A stretch of DNA of 64,000 bases from Agathobaculum hominis (GTDB lineage: Bacteria > Bacillota > Clostridia > Oscillospirales > Butyricicoccaceae), in NCBI RefSeq assembly GCF_014288055.1, contig NZ_JACOPK010000001.1, positions 62,001-126,000 of the forward strand, in the 5' to 3' direction. Position numbers and translations under genes: made by a program. This document shows positions 31,530-41,150 of this stretch, piece by piece (within the stretch, counting starts at the first letter, position 1; every line of letters starts with the position of its first letter). Below the pieces are notes generated by a model. It saw nothing but the letters and a program-made list of their open reading frames with translations, was not told where the DNA came from and did no database searches.

Positions 31530-32300
31530 ATGATCACGATACGGGAATACAAAAAGGTTCAGTCGCTCGAGGAAGCGTATGAGCTGAACCAGAAGAAGTC
31601 GAACCGCATCATCGGCGGCATGATCTGGCTCAAGATGGAAACGCTGAACGTCGGCACGGCGATCGACCTGTCCGGCCTCGGTCTGGATGCTGTCGAGGAG
31701 ACGGAAACCGAGTTCCGCATCGGCGCGATGGCGACGCTGCGCACGCTCGAGACCCACGAGGGCCTTGCGGCGTACACGAACGGAGCGATGCGCGAGAGCG
31801 TCCGCCATATTGTCGGCGTGCAGCTGCGCAATCTCGCGACGCTCGGCGGCAGTCTTTACAGCCGCTTCGGCTTTTCCGATGTGCTGACCATGTTTCTGGC
31901 GCTCGATGCATCGGTCGAGCTGTACAAGGGCGGCATTGTGCCGCTTTGCGAGTACGCGGAGCGCAAAAAGGACCGCGATGTGCTCGTGCGCGTCATCGTG
32001 CCGAAAAAGGCGGGCGCGCGCTTTGACTACCGCTCGGTCCGCCCGACCAGGACCGACCTGCCGACGCTTACCTGCGCGTCCGTGCGCGAGGGGGACGGCT
32101 GCCGCTTTGTCATCGGCTCGCGCCCGGCGCGTGCCATGATCTTCACCCCGGAGGCGGGTTCGGCGGAGCAGATGGCCGAACAGGTACAGCGCGAGGCGGT
32201 GCTCGGCTCGAATATGCGCGGCAGCGCGGCGTATCGCAGAAAGCTCGTCGGCACGCTTGTCCGCCGCGCGGCGGAAGCACTCGAAAACACGGCGGAATAA
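31530..32300 (+). CDS. Xanthine dehydrogenase family, FAD-binding subunit
   Basis: 256 residues of the CO dehydrogenase flavoprotein/molybdopterin dehydrogenase FAD fold, the middle electron carrier of the three-subunit enzyme. Seen: KSNRIIGGMIWLKMETLNVG near 23 (FAD site), the second FAD loop LATLGGSLYSRFGFSDVLTM near 104, and RGSAAYRRKLVGTLVRRA at the end, shared with XdhB-type proteins. ATG 31530 follows GAGAGGA; an ATG thirteen codons earlier lacks a ribosome site. It is first in the xdh operon. Confidence 0.92.
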   Translation: MITIREYKKVQSLEEAYELNQKKSNRIIGGMIWLKMETLNVGTAIDLSGLGLDAVEETETEFRIGAMATLRTLETHEGLAAYTNGAMRESVRHIVGVQLRNLATLGGSLYSRFGFSDVLTMFLALDASVELYKGGIVPLCEYAERKKDRDVLVRVIVPKKAGARFDYRSVRPTRTDLPTLTCASVREGDGCRFVIGSRPARAMIFTPEAGSAEQMAEQVQREAVLGSNMRGSAAYRRKLVGTLVRRAAEALENTAE

Positions 32301-32312
32301 AGAGGAAAGATT

Positions 32313-32782
<470 letters not shown>

Positions 32783-32786
<4 letters not shown>

Positions 32787-35062
32787 AGGTCGTAAACAAA
32801 CCGCTGCGCAAAAAGGACGCGATGCAGCTCGTCACCGGTCAGCCGGTGTACATGGATGACGTGATCCCTGAGGGCTGCCTGTGCGTCAAGCTGCTGCGCT
32901 CGCCCCACGCGAACGCCATCGTCGAGAGCATCAGCACCGCTGCGGCGATGAAGGTGCCCGGCATGGAGCGCATCTTCACCTGGGAGGACGTGCCGCAGGA
33001 CGGCCGCCGCTACACGCAGGCAGGCCAGACCTATCCCGAGCCGAGTCCGTATGACCGTCTGGTCATCGACCGCCATGTCCGCTTTGTCGGCGACGTCGTT
33101 GCGATCGTCGCAGGCGAGGACGAGAAGTGCGTGGACAAGGCGATGCGGCTGATCAAGGTCAAATACAAGGTGCTCGAGCCGCTTTTCGACTTCACCAAAG
33201 CCAAGGACAACCCCATCCTCGTGCACCCCGAGGACAACTGGGAGAGCCTTGCGCCGGTGGGCGCGGATAATAAGCGCAATCTGTGCGCGCACGACCAGTG
33301 CGGCAGCGGCGACATCGACGAGGTGCTCCGCACGAGCGACATCGTGATCGACCGCGTTTACCATACCCGCGCCTGCCAACAGGCCATGATGGAGACCTTC
33401 CGCACCTATTGCAGCATCGACGCCTACGGCCGCCTGAACGTGCTCAGCTCGACCCAGATCGTGTTCCATACGCGCCGCATCATCGCCAACGCGCTGCACA
33501 TCCCGAAGAGCATGATCCGCGTCTCCAAGCCGCGCATCGGCGGCGGCTTCGGCGCGAAGCAGACCGCGGTCAGCGCAGTCTATCCGGCGTTCGTCACGTG
33601 GATGACGAAAAAGCCCTCCAAGATCATTTTCAGCCGTGTCGAGAGCCAGACCGCATCCTCGCCGCGCCATGAGATGCAGATGCACGTCCGTCTCGGCGCA
33701 ACGAAGGACGGTATCGTGCGCGGCATCGACCTCTATACGCTGTCCAATACAGGCGCTTACGGCGAGCACGGCCCGACAACGGTCGGCCTGTCCGGTCATA
33801 AGTCCATTCCGCTCTACGGCAGGGCCGAGGCGTTCCGCTTCACGAGCGACGTTGTGTATACGAACATCATGTCTGCGGGCGCGTACCGCGGCTACGGCGC
33901 GACGCAGGGCCTGTTCGCGGTCGAGAGCGCGGTAAATGAGCTTGCCGCCAGACTCGGCATGGACCCGTTCGAGCTGCGCGAAAAGAACATCGTCAGGGAA
34001 GGCGACGTCATGCCGGCCTATTATGGTCAGGTCAACACGAGCTGCACGCTCGACAGATGTCTTGCGCGCGTGCGCGAGATGATCGACTGGGACAATAAGT
34101 ATCCCTGCCGCGACATGGGCAACGGCAAGGTGCGCGCGGTCGGCATGGGCATGGCGATGCAGGGCTCGGGCATCACAAGCATGGACGTCGGCTCGGCCTC
34201 GCTCCAGCTCAACGATTTCGGTTTCTATACGCTGCGCATCGCGGCGGCGGATATGGGAACCGGCTGCGACACCACGCTCGCGCAGATCGCGGCCGAGGTG
34301 CTCGAGTGTCCGCTCGACAAGGTCATCACGCTCGGCGCGGATACCGATTCCTCGCCGTATGACTCCGGCTCCTATGCGTCGAGCACGATCTACGTCACCG
34401 GCAAGGCGACCGAGAAGTGTGCGCTCGAGCTGCGCGATAAGATCAAGGCGTTCGGTGCGGAGATGATGGGCGTAAAGGCCGAGGAGGTTTCGTTTGACGG
34501 CGCGCGCGTGCGCGTGGAGACCGGCGAGCAGGAGGGACGCAGCGTGACCCTCGAGGAGATCGGCGCCTCGACCCAGAATAACAATAACACCGCGCTCGAA
34601 GCGACGGTTTCGCATACCTCCGAAATTTCGCCTCCGCCGTACATGGTCGGCGCGGCCGAGATCGAGCTCGACAAGGAGACCGGCGAGATCTCGGTCGTCG
34701 ACTATGCGGCCTGCGTGGACTGCGGCACGCCCATCAACCCCAATCTGACGCGCGTGCAGGCGGAGGGCGGTCTGCTCCAGGGCATCGGCATGGCGCTGAC
34801 CGAGAACGTCACCTATGACGAAAAGGGCGTCCTCGCGGAAAATTCCTTCCTCCAGTACAAAATCCCGACGCGCGTCGATGTGGGACGCATCCGCGTCGAG
34901 TTCGATTGCAGCTATGAAGATGCCGGCCCGTTCGGCGCGAAGTCGATCGGTGAGGTCGTCATCAACACGCCGCTCCCGGCGATTGCGGATGCTGTGTACA
35001 ACGCGACCGGAAAGCGCTTCTGCGAGCTGCCGATCACGCCCGAAATGGTCGTGATGGAGTAA
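32783..35062 (+). CDS. Xanthine dehydrogenase family, molybdopterin-binding large subunit
   Basis: 759 residues; hydroxylates a purine or similar heterocycle at the Moco centre. Seen: LVTGQPVYMDDVIPEGCL near 16, the cofactor loop PRIGGGFGAKQTAVSA near 250, GAYRGYGATQGLFAVES near 365, the dithiolene-contact region ALTENVTYDEKGVL, and FGAKSIGEVVINTPLPAIAD near 715 with the catalytic glutamate in GEVV. Xanthine is the likeliest substrate given the permease, but nicotinate or aldehyde cannot be excluded. No selenium-related genes are near. ATG 32783 overlaps the preceding stop; AAGGAGGAGGG is just upstream. Expression should be sensitive to molybdenum through ModE. Confidence 0.93.
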
Positions 35063-35214
35063 TCTGCCTGCCTTTGTGCAGGGTGGATAGAATGAAAAGC
35101 TGTTGTTTATGCAATGTGCGAGGCTGTAATGGTCAATATGCACAAAAATACAACGCTGCGATTGTGAGATATTCATAAAATCCGACTCTTGTATTCCTGT
35201 GAAGAATCGTGTAT

Positions 35215-35220
35215 TATAAT
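35215..35220 (+). promoter_or_regulatory. -10 element upstream of the 35-residue gene
   Basis: Perfect TATAAT, 64 bases before the ATG at 35284. No good -35 hexamer at 16-18 bases; TTGTAT lies 20 bases upstream. Confidence 0.5.
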
Positions 35221-35283
35221 ACCAGAGTTCAAGAAAAGGACTCACGAGAAATAGGAATACAAGATGCAAAGGAGAGAATAATC

Positions 35284-35391
35284 ATGATGAAGGGCTTTTT
35301 TAATGGTCTGGTAAGCGCACGTATGATGGAGCTGGAGGGCGAGCGCGTATGCGCTAAGACGCTGCAGCGCGGCAAGCGTACTGCACGCTAA
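35284..35391 (+). CDS. Small protein of 35 residues with its own promoter and terminator
   Basis: The sequence starts MMKGFFNGLVSARMMELEGE and ends with a basic tail (KTLQRGKRTAR). AAGGAGAG lies 8-10 bases before ATG 35284, a TATAAT is upstream, and a textbook terminator follows 46 bases after the stop, so it looks like a complete single-gene unit. The N-terminal half could form an amphipathic helix. I do not recognise a family. The net positive charge could suit RNA, ribosome or membrane contact, but that is speculation. Confidence 0.72.
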   Translation: MMKGFFNGLVSARMMELEGERVCAKTLQRGKRTAR

Positions 35392-35437
35392 GCGCAGCCC
35401 CGAAAACTGATATTCTGTTGCTCACATAGATATTGAG

Positions 35438-35465
35438 AACCTCCCGGGGAACCGGGAGGTTTTTG
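35438..35465 (+). terminator. Terminator of the 35-residue gene
   Basis: Arms AACCTCCCGG and CCGGGAGGTT around GGAA, then TTTTTGC. Confidence 0.93.
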
Positions 35466-35490
35466 CTTTTCTGCGGAAGCAAGCCGTTGC

Positions 35491-36155
35491 TTTTTAACCG
35501 TCGGCTGACGGTTGACCTTCCGCCGATACGGCGGCTTGCCGCCGCAGGCGAGAGAGGCCCTCCCGGGACGGGGGATGTTCGCCATGACATGGCGTGGGGA
35601 AGGCCGCCGCCCGGCGGCGGGGGCAAAAGGGGCAGGGACACCAAGGTTTCCCTGCCCCTCTTGACTCCCCGACCTTTCCTTTGGACGCGACTCCCTTCGG
35701 TCGCGCGTCTAAAAGCGAGGGGCCCACAGGGGCGTCTGGTGCTCCAAGGGCACATCCTTGATCGAAGCGGAGCTTTTCGCAGCAGAACGCTGTCGCCCTG
35801 CACAGGATGGCCGCGCACTGTTATGCGCGGCGGTTTACACAAAGTAAATTCAGGACATAACAGCGTCCCAAAATCTGCCCGACGCACGGAACCGAGCCCC
35901 CGTACCCCTGTTTCGCTGCACATCTCCGATGTGTCAGCGCAAAGGAAGGTGAGGGGAGTCAAGAGGGGACAGGAAACCATACTTGGTGTCCTGTCCCCTT
36001 TTGTCTCCGCCGCCAGACGGCGGCATTCCCGCCGGTGAACACCGGCTCCCCCGGCCGCCGAAGGCGGCCAATGACCACGCCCTCCGAGGGCGTAAAGTCG
36101 CCTTCAGCGGTACCCCGCTGTATCGGCGGAAGATTTTGCGTCTGCTGACAATAAA
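35491..36155 (-). repeat. Intergenic hairpin repeat, family 1, copy E (core 35624-36003), inverted
   Basis: The core is 380 bp, opposite orientation to A, B and D. Terminal hairpins are GGGGCAGGGACACC/GGTTTCCCTGCCCC and GGGGACAGGAAACC/GGTGTCCTGTCCCC. Flanks have the same palindrome set: CCGTCGGCTGACGG beside TTTTT, CCCTCCCGGGACGGGGGA, GCCATGACATGGC, CCGCCGCCAGACGGCGG, GCCGGTGTTCACCGGC and GGCCGCCGAAGGCGGCC. It lies between the small-protein terminator and the uxuB-like terminator, that is, between convergent units. Confidence 0.9.
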
Positions 36156-36157
36156 AC

Positions 36158-36186
36158 GAAAAAAGCACCGGCGAGAGCCGGTGCTT
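36158..36186 (-). terminator. Terminator of the uxuB-like gene
   Basis: Minus strand: arms GCACCGGC and GCCGGTGC around TCTC, then TTTTTTCG. Confidence 0.93.
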
Positions 36187-36204
36187 TGCTTTTCGGGATG
36201 AAGA

Positions 36205-37827
36205 TCAGTCGAAGATCCACTCTTCGGCCTTTTCCTCGCCGCAGTATTTCTTGAGGGTCTCGCGGATTGCGCGCGGACCGCGGTTAAGCTCGTTGAACAT
36301 GCGGACAACGGTCTCGCCGACGCCGATCTCGAACAGGTTGACGCCGAAATAATAGCGGTTCGCGAGCAGCGGATACAGCTGTGCCTCCGGGCACTCGTCA
36401 CCGAGCTTGGGGTTGCCCATCAGGCTGCGGACATGCTCGATGTTCGGGTCCGGGCTGAGCTCGAATGCGTCGCCGCGGTCATCAACGCCGACCAGATAAC
36501 GCAGCCAGCCTGCCAGCACGAGCGGGATATAGACCAGCTTGGTCGCACGGTGTGCCGGAAGCATGGAGTTATAGTAAGCGTACAGCGTGGTGCCGAAGCG
36601 CGGCGCGATCTTGCGGGAGGTGTCGGTCGCGGTGCGCTGCGGAGAATCCTGAAGGAAGGGGTTCGGGTAACGCTCGCCCAGAACCTCGTGCAGGAATGCC
36701 TCGGGGTCGATAACGCCCGGGTCTGCGACCATCGGCATTGCCTCGTTCTCGCTCAGACGGGTGATCAGGTTGACAAGCTCCTTGTCCTTCATCTCTGCGC
36801 TGACCTGCGTGTAGCCGAGCATGCAGCCGAAAATGCCGAGCGCGGTGTCCATCGGGTTCATGCAGGTCGCGACCTTCATCTGCGCGGACTTCTCGACGAT
36901 GTCGCGGCGCGTGATGATAACGCCGCACTGCTCGAGCGGCGGATGGCCGTTCGGGAAGGCGTTCTCGATGAGCAGGTAGTGCGGATTTTCCGAGTTGACG
37001 TAGATCGCGCCGACCGAGCCCTTTTCGGTAACGAACGGCTGCGCACCCTCAACACCGTCGTCGGTGAGCGCCTTGGCGATGCGCTCGTCCGGATGCGGCG
37101 TGATCTTGTCGATCATGGAGAGCGGGTAGGTGTTCTTCTTGATGAGGGCGAAATACTCGTCCTCGGTGATAAAGCCGTGCTGCATCCAGGCCTGGGTCAT
37201 GTAGCGCATGGCGCGCTCGAGACGAACGCCGTTATCCGAGCAGTTGTCGAGAGACACGAGCGCGAGCGGAGCGAGACCTGCGCGGACGCGCGAGAGGCAC
37301 AGGGACGCGAGCTTGCCGAAGAACGAATGGCAGGCGTCCGGGCCGCTCTCCATGTCGGCCTTGTAGTCGGGCAGGAAGTCGTGCGCATCGTTCTGGATGG
37401 CGTAGCCCTTCTCGGTGATGGTAAAGGTGACCATCTGGAGGGAGGGAGCGGTGAAGACTTCCTTGAGGCGGGCGCCGTCCTCGCTGAGCTTGAGGCTCTC
37501 GGTGACGGAAGCGACGATCTCCTTGTTGATGGTGCCGTTGGAATACAGGGTCACGGACAGCGACAGATGGTCGCAGGCGCGGTAGCAGCGGTCGATCAGC
37601 TCCTCATCGTAGCCGTCGCAGCAGATGATGCCGGTATCGGTCAGGCCTGCGGTGAGCAGGCGCTGCGCCAGAACCGCAGGAAAAGCGCGGAACAGGTTGC
37701 CTGCACCGAAATGCAGCCAGGTCGGGGCCTTGTGCGTAGCCTCGCGCACGGCGTCAATGTCGTACTGCGGCAGGCGGTAACCCTTCCAGGACGCGTTATG
37801 TTTGATACTCTCTTTTGTCAGTTTCAT
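36205..37827 (-). CDS. Mannitol dehydrogenase/fructuronate reductase family oxidoreductase
   Basis: 540 residues of the polyol-specific long-chain dehydrogenase family, which includes UxuB (mannonate to fructuronate), tagaturonate reductase and mannitol dehydrogenases. Seen: the cofactor-binding start WLHFGAGNLFRAFPAVLAQR near 37, LVSLDNCSDNG near 195, and the active-site segment MKVATCMNPMDTALGIFG near 310. In the classic K-N-H pattern of this family the third position here is Asp. The start chosen is ATG 37827 (MKLTKESIKHN, a family-typical start); GTG four codons earlier lies too close to the AAAGGA site. The substrate is not determinable; no hexuronate genes are nearby. Confidence 0.85.
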   Translation of the reverse strand: MKLTKESIKHNASWKGYRLPQYDIDAVREATHKAPTWLHFGAGNLFRAFPAVLAQRLLTAGLTDTGIICCDGYDEELIDRCYRACDHLSLSVTLYSNGTINKEIVASVTESLKLSEDGARLKEVFTAPSLQMVTFTITEKGYAIQNDAHDFLPDYKADMESGPDACHSFFGKLASLCLSRVRAGLAPLALVSLDNCSDNGVRLERAMRYMTQAWMQHGFITEDEYFALIKKNTYPLSMIDKITPHPDERIAKALTDDGVEGAQPFVTEKGSVGAIYVNSENPHYLLIENAFPNGHPPLEQCGVIITRRDIVEKSAQMKVATCMNPMDTALGIFGCMLGYTQVSAEMKDKELVNLITRLSENEAMPMVADPGVIDPEAFLHEVLGERYPNPFLQDSPQRTATDTSRKIAPRFGTTLYAYYNSMLPAHRATKLVYIPLVLAGWLRYLVGVDDRGDAFELSPDPNIEHVRSLMGNPKLGDECPEAQLYPLLANRYYFGVNLFEIGVGETVVRMFNELNRGPRAIRETLKKYCGEEKAEEWIFD

Positions 37828-38033
37828 AAAAGCGGTCACATCCTTTCAGTGAACGGAGCAGCGAGCGGAAAAGCGTCTTTTTCAGGCGAAAAGGCGGTCA
37901 GTCGCGCCGTTCGTCTCCTATCGTATATAGTATACCAAAAAAACGGGCGCTTGCATAGAACAATTTCGTCAAAATCACAGAACAAAAGGAAAATAGCGCA
38001 AAAGAAAGCCGCCGCAGTAAATACAGTGACTGT

Positions 38034-38204
38034 CGCGCGGCAGCGCGCATGAAAAAGCGTTTGCTGTGCAAACGCAAAGAAACCGGGGACATGCGCCTCG
38101 GTTTCTTTACATTGAGAGGGAGAAAGTTTCTGCACAGGAACTTTCGGACGTCTGTGTTCTGCGCAGTCAGAACACATCTGCCGGAAAAGCGTGAGCTTTT
38201 CGGC
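38034..38204. repeat. Six-hairpin repeat, family 2, copy 1
   Basis: 171 bp made of consecutive inverted repeats: CGCGCGGCAGCGCGC; GCGTTTGC/GCAAACGC; AAGAAACCG/CGGTTTCTT; GAAAGTTTC/GGAACTTTC; GTGTTCTG/CAGAACAC; GCCGGAAAAGC/GCTTTTCGGC. It aligns end to end with the copy at 44132 with almost no length change. The stems of the second, third and last hairpins differ in sequence while remaining paired. It lies on the minus strand downstream of the folT terminator and upstream of the uxuB-like gene. Whether it acts as RNA or DNA is unknown. The rest of the interval (37828-38033) shows only a weak -10 (TATACT, minus, near 37930). Confidence 0.8.
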
Positions 38205-38235
38205 AAGATAAAAGCCGCCCGGGGAGCGGACGGCT
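38205..38235 (-). terminator. Terminator of folT
   Basis: Minus strand: arms AGCCGTCCG and CGGGCGGCT around CTCCC (one mismatch), then TTTTATCTT, directly abutting the family 2 repeat. Confidence 0.7.
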
Positions 38236-38260
38236 GAAAATTCATATGAGTCTGGCGTGC

Positions 38261-38854
38261 TTACTGCGCGGAGTCGGACGCGGCGGTCTCGGCGGCCGTG
38301 CCCGGCAGGGCACTGTAGATGCGGCAGACGAGGCGCATGACGACGTAGACGAGTACGATCTCGAGCGGGAGGAGAATGAGGTTTTTCGGCACGCGCGTGA
38401 CGAGCAGCAGGCTCATCGCCTTGCCGCCGGTAATGGTCAGCCAGAGCGTGTTCAGGCAGATGTTGCAGAACACGTTGATGCAGGCCTTTGCGCCGATGGC
38501 GCGCCAGACGGTGATCTTGCGCGGATACAGCCACAGACCCCAGATCAGGCCGCCGACCACTGCGGTCAGCGTGTAGCCGGGAAAGTACGCGCCCATGGAC
38601 AGGTTGCCGGCGAAATAGCCGAGCACATCCGTGCACACGCCGGCCATCATGCCGACGACCGGGCCGAACAGCATGCCGATGGCTGCGTTGCACAGAAAGC
38701 CGAAGCCGATGCGCAGATTGGGCGGCAGCTTGATGGTCAGGCCGAGCAGGTCGAGCGTGATGTTGATGGCGATGAGCAAGGCGGTCACGGCGATGCAGCG
38801 CGTGCTCTTCAGCTCATGCAGCGAGCGGACGAAGATATTCTGTTTTTTGGACAT
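38261..38854 (-). CDS. folT: Folate-specific ECF transporter S component
   Basis: 197-residue membrane protein that binds folate and works with a shared ECF energising module (EcfA/A'/T, not in this window). About six hydrophobic helices. Seen: STRCIAVTALLIAINITLDL near 17 (first helix, family typical), LPPNLRIGFGFLCNAAIGML near 44, and MMAGVCTDVLGYFAGN near 70. Folate specificity is supported by the tetrahydrofolate riboswitch upstream. ATG 38854 has GGAGGTG 9 bases before it; upstream in-frame starts lack this. Confidence 0.9.
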   Translation of the reverse strand: MSKKQNIFVRSLHELKSTRCIAVTALLIAINITLDLLGLTIKLPPNLRIGFGFLCNAAIGMLFGPVVGMMAGVCTDVLGYFAGNLSMGAYFPGYTLTAVVGGLIWGLWLYPRKITVWRAIGAKACINVFCNICLNTLWLTITGGKAMSLLLVTRVPKNLILLPLEIVLVYVVMRLVCRIYSALPGTAAETAASDSAQ

Positions 38855-38920
38855 AGAAAAAGACACCTCCATAATAAATTCATCTGTTGCCACAGCGATT
38901 TAGGAGATGCCTAAACAGTT

Positions 38921-39024
38921 GCAGCAGCGGGATGCGGCTGCAATACCGCAGGGGACTCGGTCCCTTTCGTCCGCTGAACAACTCCCCGTCTCAGCGGCAC
39001 TTAACGCATTGCAGTCTACTCTGC
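38921..39024 (-). promoter_or_regulatory. Tetrahydrofolate (THF) riboswitch
   Basis: Minus strand: GAGTAGACTGCAATGCGTTAAG opens the motif in two conserved parts (GAGTAGA and CGTTAAGTG). A GCCGCTGA/TCAGCGG hairpin, a GGGAC/GTCCC hairpin and the closing GGTATTGCAGCCGCATCC follow, which pairs back to TGCAATGCG. This matches the THF-I class layout that I know for folT leaders. The folT ribosome site is about 55 bases downstream. Confidence 0.9.
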
Positions 39025-39037
39025 TTTTTCTGTTCTA

Positions 39038-39065
39038 ATTGTATCATGAAAACGCCGCTTGTCAA
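39038..39065 (-). promoter_or_regulatory. Promoter of the folT riboswitch transcript
   Basis: Minus strand: TTGACA (plus 39060-39065), 16 bases, TACAAT (plus 39038-39043). Confidence 0.8.
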
Positions 39066-39118
39066 GGGAAAATTGTACAATATTTGTGCGGCGATTTTGT
39101 GCAATTCATTCGCGGATA

Positions 39119-39127
39119 TGCTATAAT
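39119..39127 (+). promoter_or_regulatory. Extended -10 promoter of the DUF1275 gene
   Basis: TG at 39119-39120, one base, then TATAAT (39122-39127). A poor -35 (TTGTGC) lies further upstream. Confidence 0.65.
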
Positions 39128-39193
39128 GGTTTCATAGGACGATACCGCGTTCACCGTGCGGCACTGTCCTCAGGAAAAACGGAGGGAAAGACC

Positions 39194-39907
39194 GTGAAAA
39201 AAGTAAAGGGACAGATGTCCGAGTCGCTCGTTCTGGGGCTGCTTCTTGCGCTCGCAGGCGGTTTTTTTGATGCCTATACCTATCTTTGCCGCGGCGGCGT
39301 GTTCGCGAACGCCGAAACGGGAAATATCGTGCTGCTCGGCGCACATCTCGCCGAGGGCGATTGGGAAAAGGCGCTGCGCTATCTGCTGCCGATCGTGGCG
39401 TTTGCGTTCGGCGTGCTGTCCGCCGAGCTCGTCAAGCGCCGCTTCAAGTCGCGTCAGAACCGCAACATCAACATCCACTGGCGTCAGATCGTCGTTCTGG
39501 GCGAAATGGTGCTCGTGACGATCGCCGCCCTGCTGCCGCAGTCCGCGAACGCCATGGTCAACATCATCATCTCGTTCGTCTGCGCCATGCAGGTCGAGAC
39601 CTTCCGCAAGGTGCGCGGCAGCGCCTTCGCGACCACCATGTGCACGGGCAATCTGCGTTCGGGAACCGAGCAGCTTGTCATCTGGCGGCAGACGGGAGAC
39701 CGCGGCGCCGCGAGAAAAATGAAGAATTACTATTCGATCATCCTTGTTTTCATCCTCGGCGGCGCGATCGGCGCGCTGGTGACGAATGCAGTCGGGGAGA
39801 AGGCGCTGCTGCTGACGCTCGTGCCGCTCGCGGCCGTGTTCCTCATCATGTTCATCGAGGAGGAGCGCGAGGAGCTGGAGGAAGAAATTTCGGGAGGAAG
39901 AGCATGA
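39194..39907 (+). CDS. DUF1275/YoaK family membrane protein
   Basis: 237-residue protein with about six hydrophobic segments. The N-terminal family motif LALAGGFFDAYTYLCRGGVF (near 15) and NAETGNIVLLGAHLA are clear; RGSAFATTMCTGNLRSGTEQ near 140 is a second conserved block. The function is unknown; the family is often described as transporter-like. GTG 39194 follows GGAGGG by 7 bases. The stop overlaps the next gene's ATG (ATGA), so the two are coupled. Confidence 0.88.
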   Translation: MKKVKGQMSESLVLGLLLALAGGFFDAYTYLCRGGVFANAETGNIVLLGAHLAEGDWEKALRYLLPIVAFAFGVLSAELVKRRFKSRQNRNINIHWRQIVVLGEMVLVTIAALLPQSANAMVNIIISFVCAMQVETFRKVRGSAFATTMCTGNLRSGTEQLVIWRQTGDRGAARKMKNYYSIILVFILGGAIGALVTNAVGEKALLLTLVPLAAVFLIMFIEEEREELEEEISGGRA

Positions 39908-40701
39908 GCATCAGACTGATCGCCGCAGACATGGACGGAACGCTGCTCGACAGCCGCAAGCAGCTGCCTGAGGGACTGTTTCCGCTCGTGCGCGCGCTGC
40001 ATGAGCGCGGCGTGCGCTTCGCTCCGGCCTCGGGCCGCCAGTTTTACACGCTCTACGAGCAGTTCGGTGAGATCGCGGACGAGCTTATGTATATCAGCGA
40101 GAACGGCGCGATGATCTGCGACGGCGCGGAGTGCGTCGGCTTTTCCGCCATGCCGCGGGACGTTGTGCTCGATGCCATCGAGCGGGTGCGCACGCTGCCT
40201 GGGGCCTATACGGTCATTTCCGCCCGGAGCGGTGCATTTTACGAGAAAAATTCATCTGTTGAGGCGGTGCGGAATTTCAATATGTACTGTGCGCGCTGCA
40301 CCGAGGTGCCCGATCTTGCGGAATTCGCCTCGCGCGAGCCGATCTGCAAGGTCGCGCTGTGCTGCGCCGGACGCGCCGAGCAGGTGCTCATGCCGGCGTT
40401 TGCCGACTTTGCCGGACGGGCGCAGCTCGCACTCTCGGGCACGGACTGGGTCGACCTCATGCGGACCGGCGTGAGCAAGGGCGGGGCGCTCGAGGAGCTG
40501 TGCGGCACGCTCGGCATCACGACGGCGGACTGCATGGCCTTCGGCGATTACCTCAACGACATCGAGCTGCTGCGCACGGCGGGCGAGTCCTATGCCATGG
40601 CGAACGCGCACGAGCAGCTCGCCGCACTCGCGAAATACCGCTGTCCGTCGAATGACGAGGACGGCGTATGCCGAACGATCCGTGCGGTTTTTGATCTGTA
40701 A
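39904..40701 (+). CDS. HAD superfamily phosphatase, Cof/IIB type
   Basis: 265 residues. Motif I DMDGTLLDSRK near 9 (catalytic Asp pair), motif II serine/threonine in FAPASGRQ near 42, a cap domain in the middle, a lysine in GVSKGGALEELC near 185, and motif IV AFGDYLNDIELLRTAG near 208. Cof-type enzymes act on sugar phosphates, pyridoxal phosphate or other small phosphoesters. ATG 39904 overlaps the previous stop. Confidence 0.92.
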   Translation: MSIRLIAADMDGTLLDSRKQLPEGLFPLVRALHERGVRFAPASGRQFYTLYEQFGEIADELMYISENGAMICDGAECVGFSAMPRDVVLDAIERVRTLPGAYTVISARSGAFYEKNSSVEAVRNFNMYCARCTEVPDLAEFASREPICKVALCCAGRAEQVLMPAFADFAGRAQLALSGTDWVDLMRTGVSKGGALEELCGTLGITTADCMAFGDYLNDIELLRTAGESYAMANAHEQLAALAKYRCPSNDEDGVCRTIRAVFDL

Positions 40702-40727
40702 ATCAGGAAAGAAAGAAGGAGATCATT

Positions 40728-41150
40728 ATGGAGATAGCAGAAATCCTCAAGCTGCGTCAGAACGCGAACGGTCTGAACAAGCTGATGAATATGCACGTTA
40801 TCACGCTCGACAAGGACGGCGGCGCGACGGTCGAGGTCGAGCTGACCGATGAGCTGCTCAATCCGCTCGGCATGGCGCACGGCGGCACGATCTTCACGCT
40901 CTGCGACATTGCGGCCGGCTCGGCGGCGGCCTCGCAGGGCACGGTCGCGGTCACGCTCGACAGCACCATCAACTACTACCGTCCCGGCCGCGCCGGTCAC
41001 AGGCTGACCGCTGTTGCGTATGAGCGCAAGCGCGGCAGAAAGACCTCTGTGTTCATGGTCGAGGTGCACGACGACGAGGGCAAGCACATCGCGGACGCGA
41101 CGTTTACCATGTTCTACACGGGTCAGACGTTGGACGATATGAAGCATTGA
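40728..41150 (+). CDS. PaaI-type hotdog thioesterase
   Basis: 140 residues of the hotdog fold. Seen: LNPLGMAHGGTIFTLCDIAA near 45 (the HGG turn and following acidic residue carry the active site in this family), then TINYYRPGRAG near 83. It probably hydrolyses acyl- or aryl-CoA; the substrate is unknown. AAGGAG is 6 bases before ATG 40728. Its stop overlaps the presumed TTG start of mutY. Confidence 0.9.
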   Translation: MEIAEILKLRQNANGLNKLMNMHVITLDKDGGATVEVELTDELLNPLGMAHGGTIFTLCDIAAGSAAASQGTVAVTLDSTINYYRPGRAGHRLTAVAYERKRGRKTSVFMVEVHDDEGKHIADATFTMFYTGQTLDDMKH

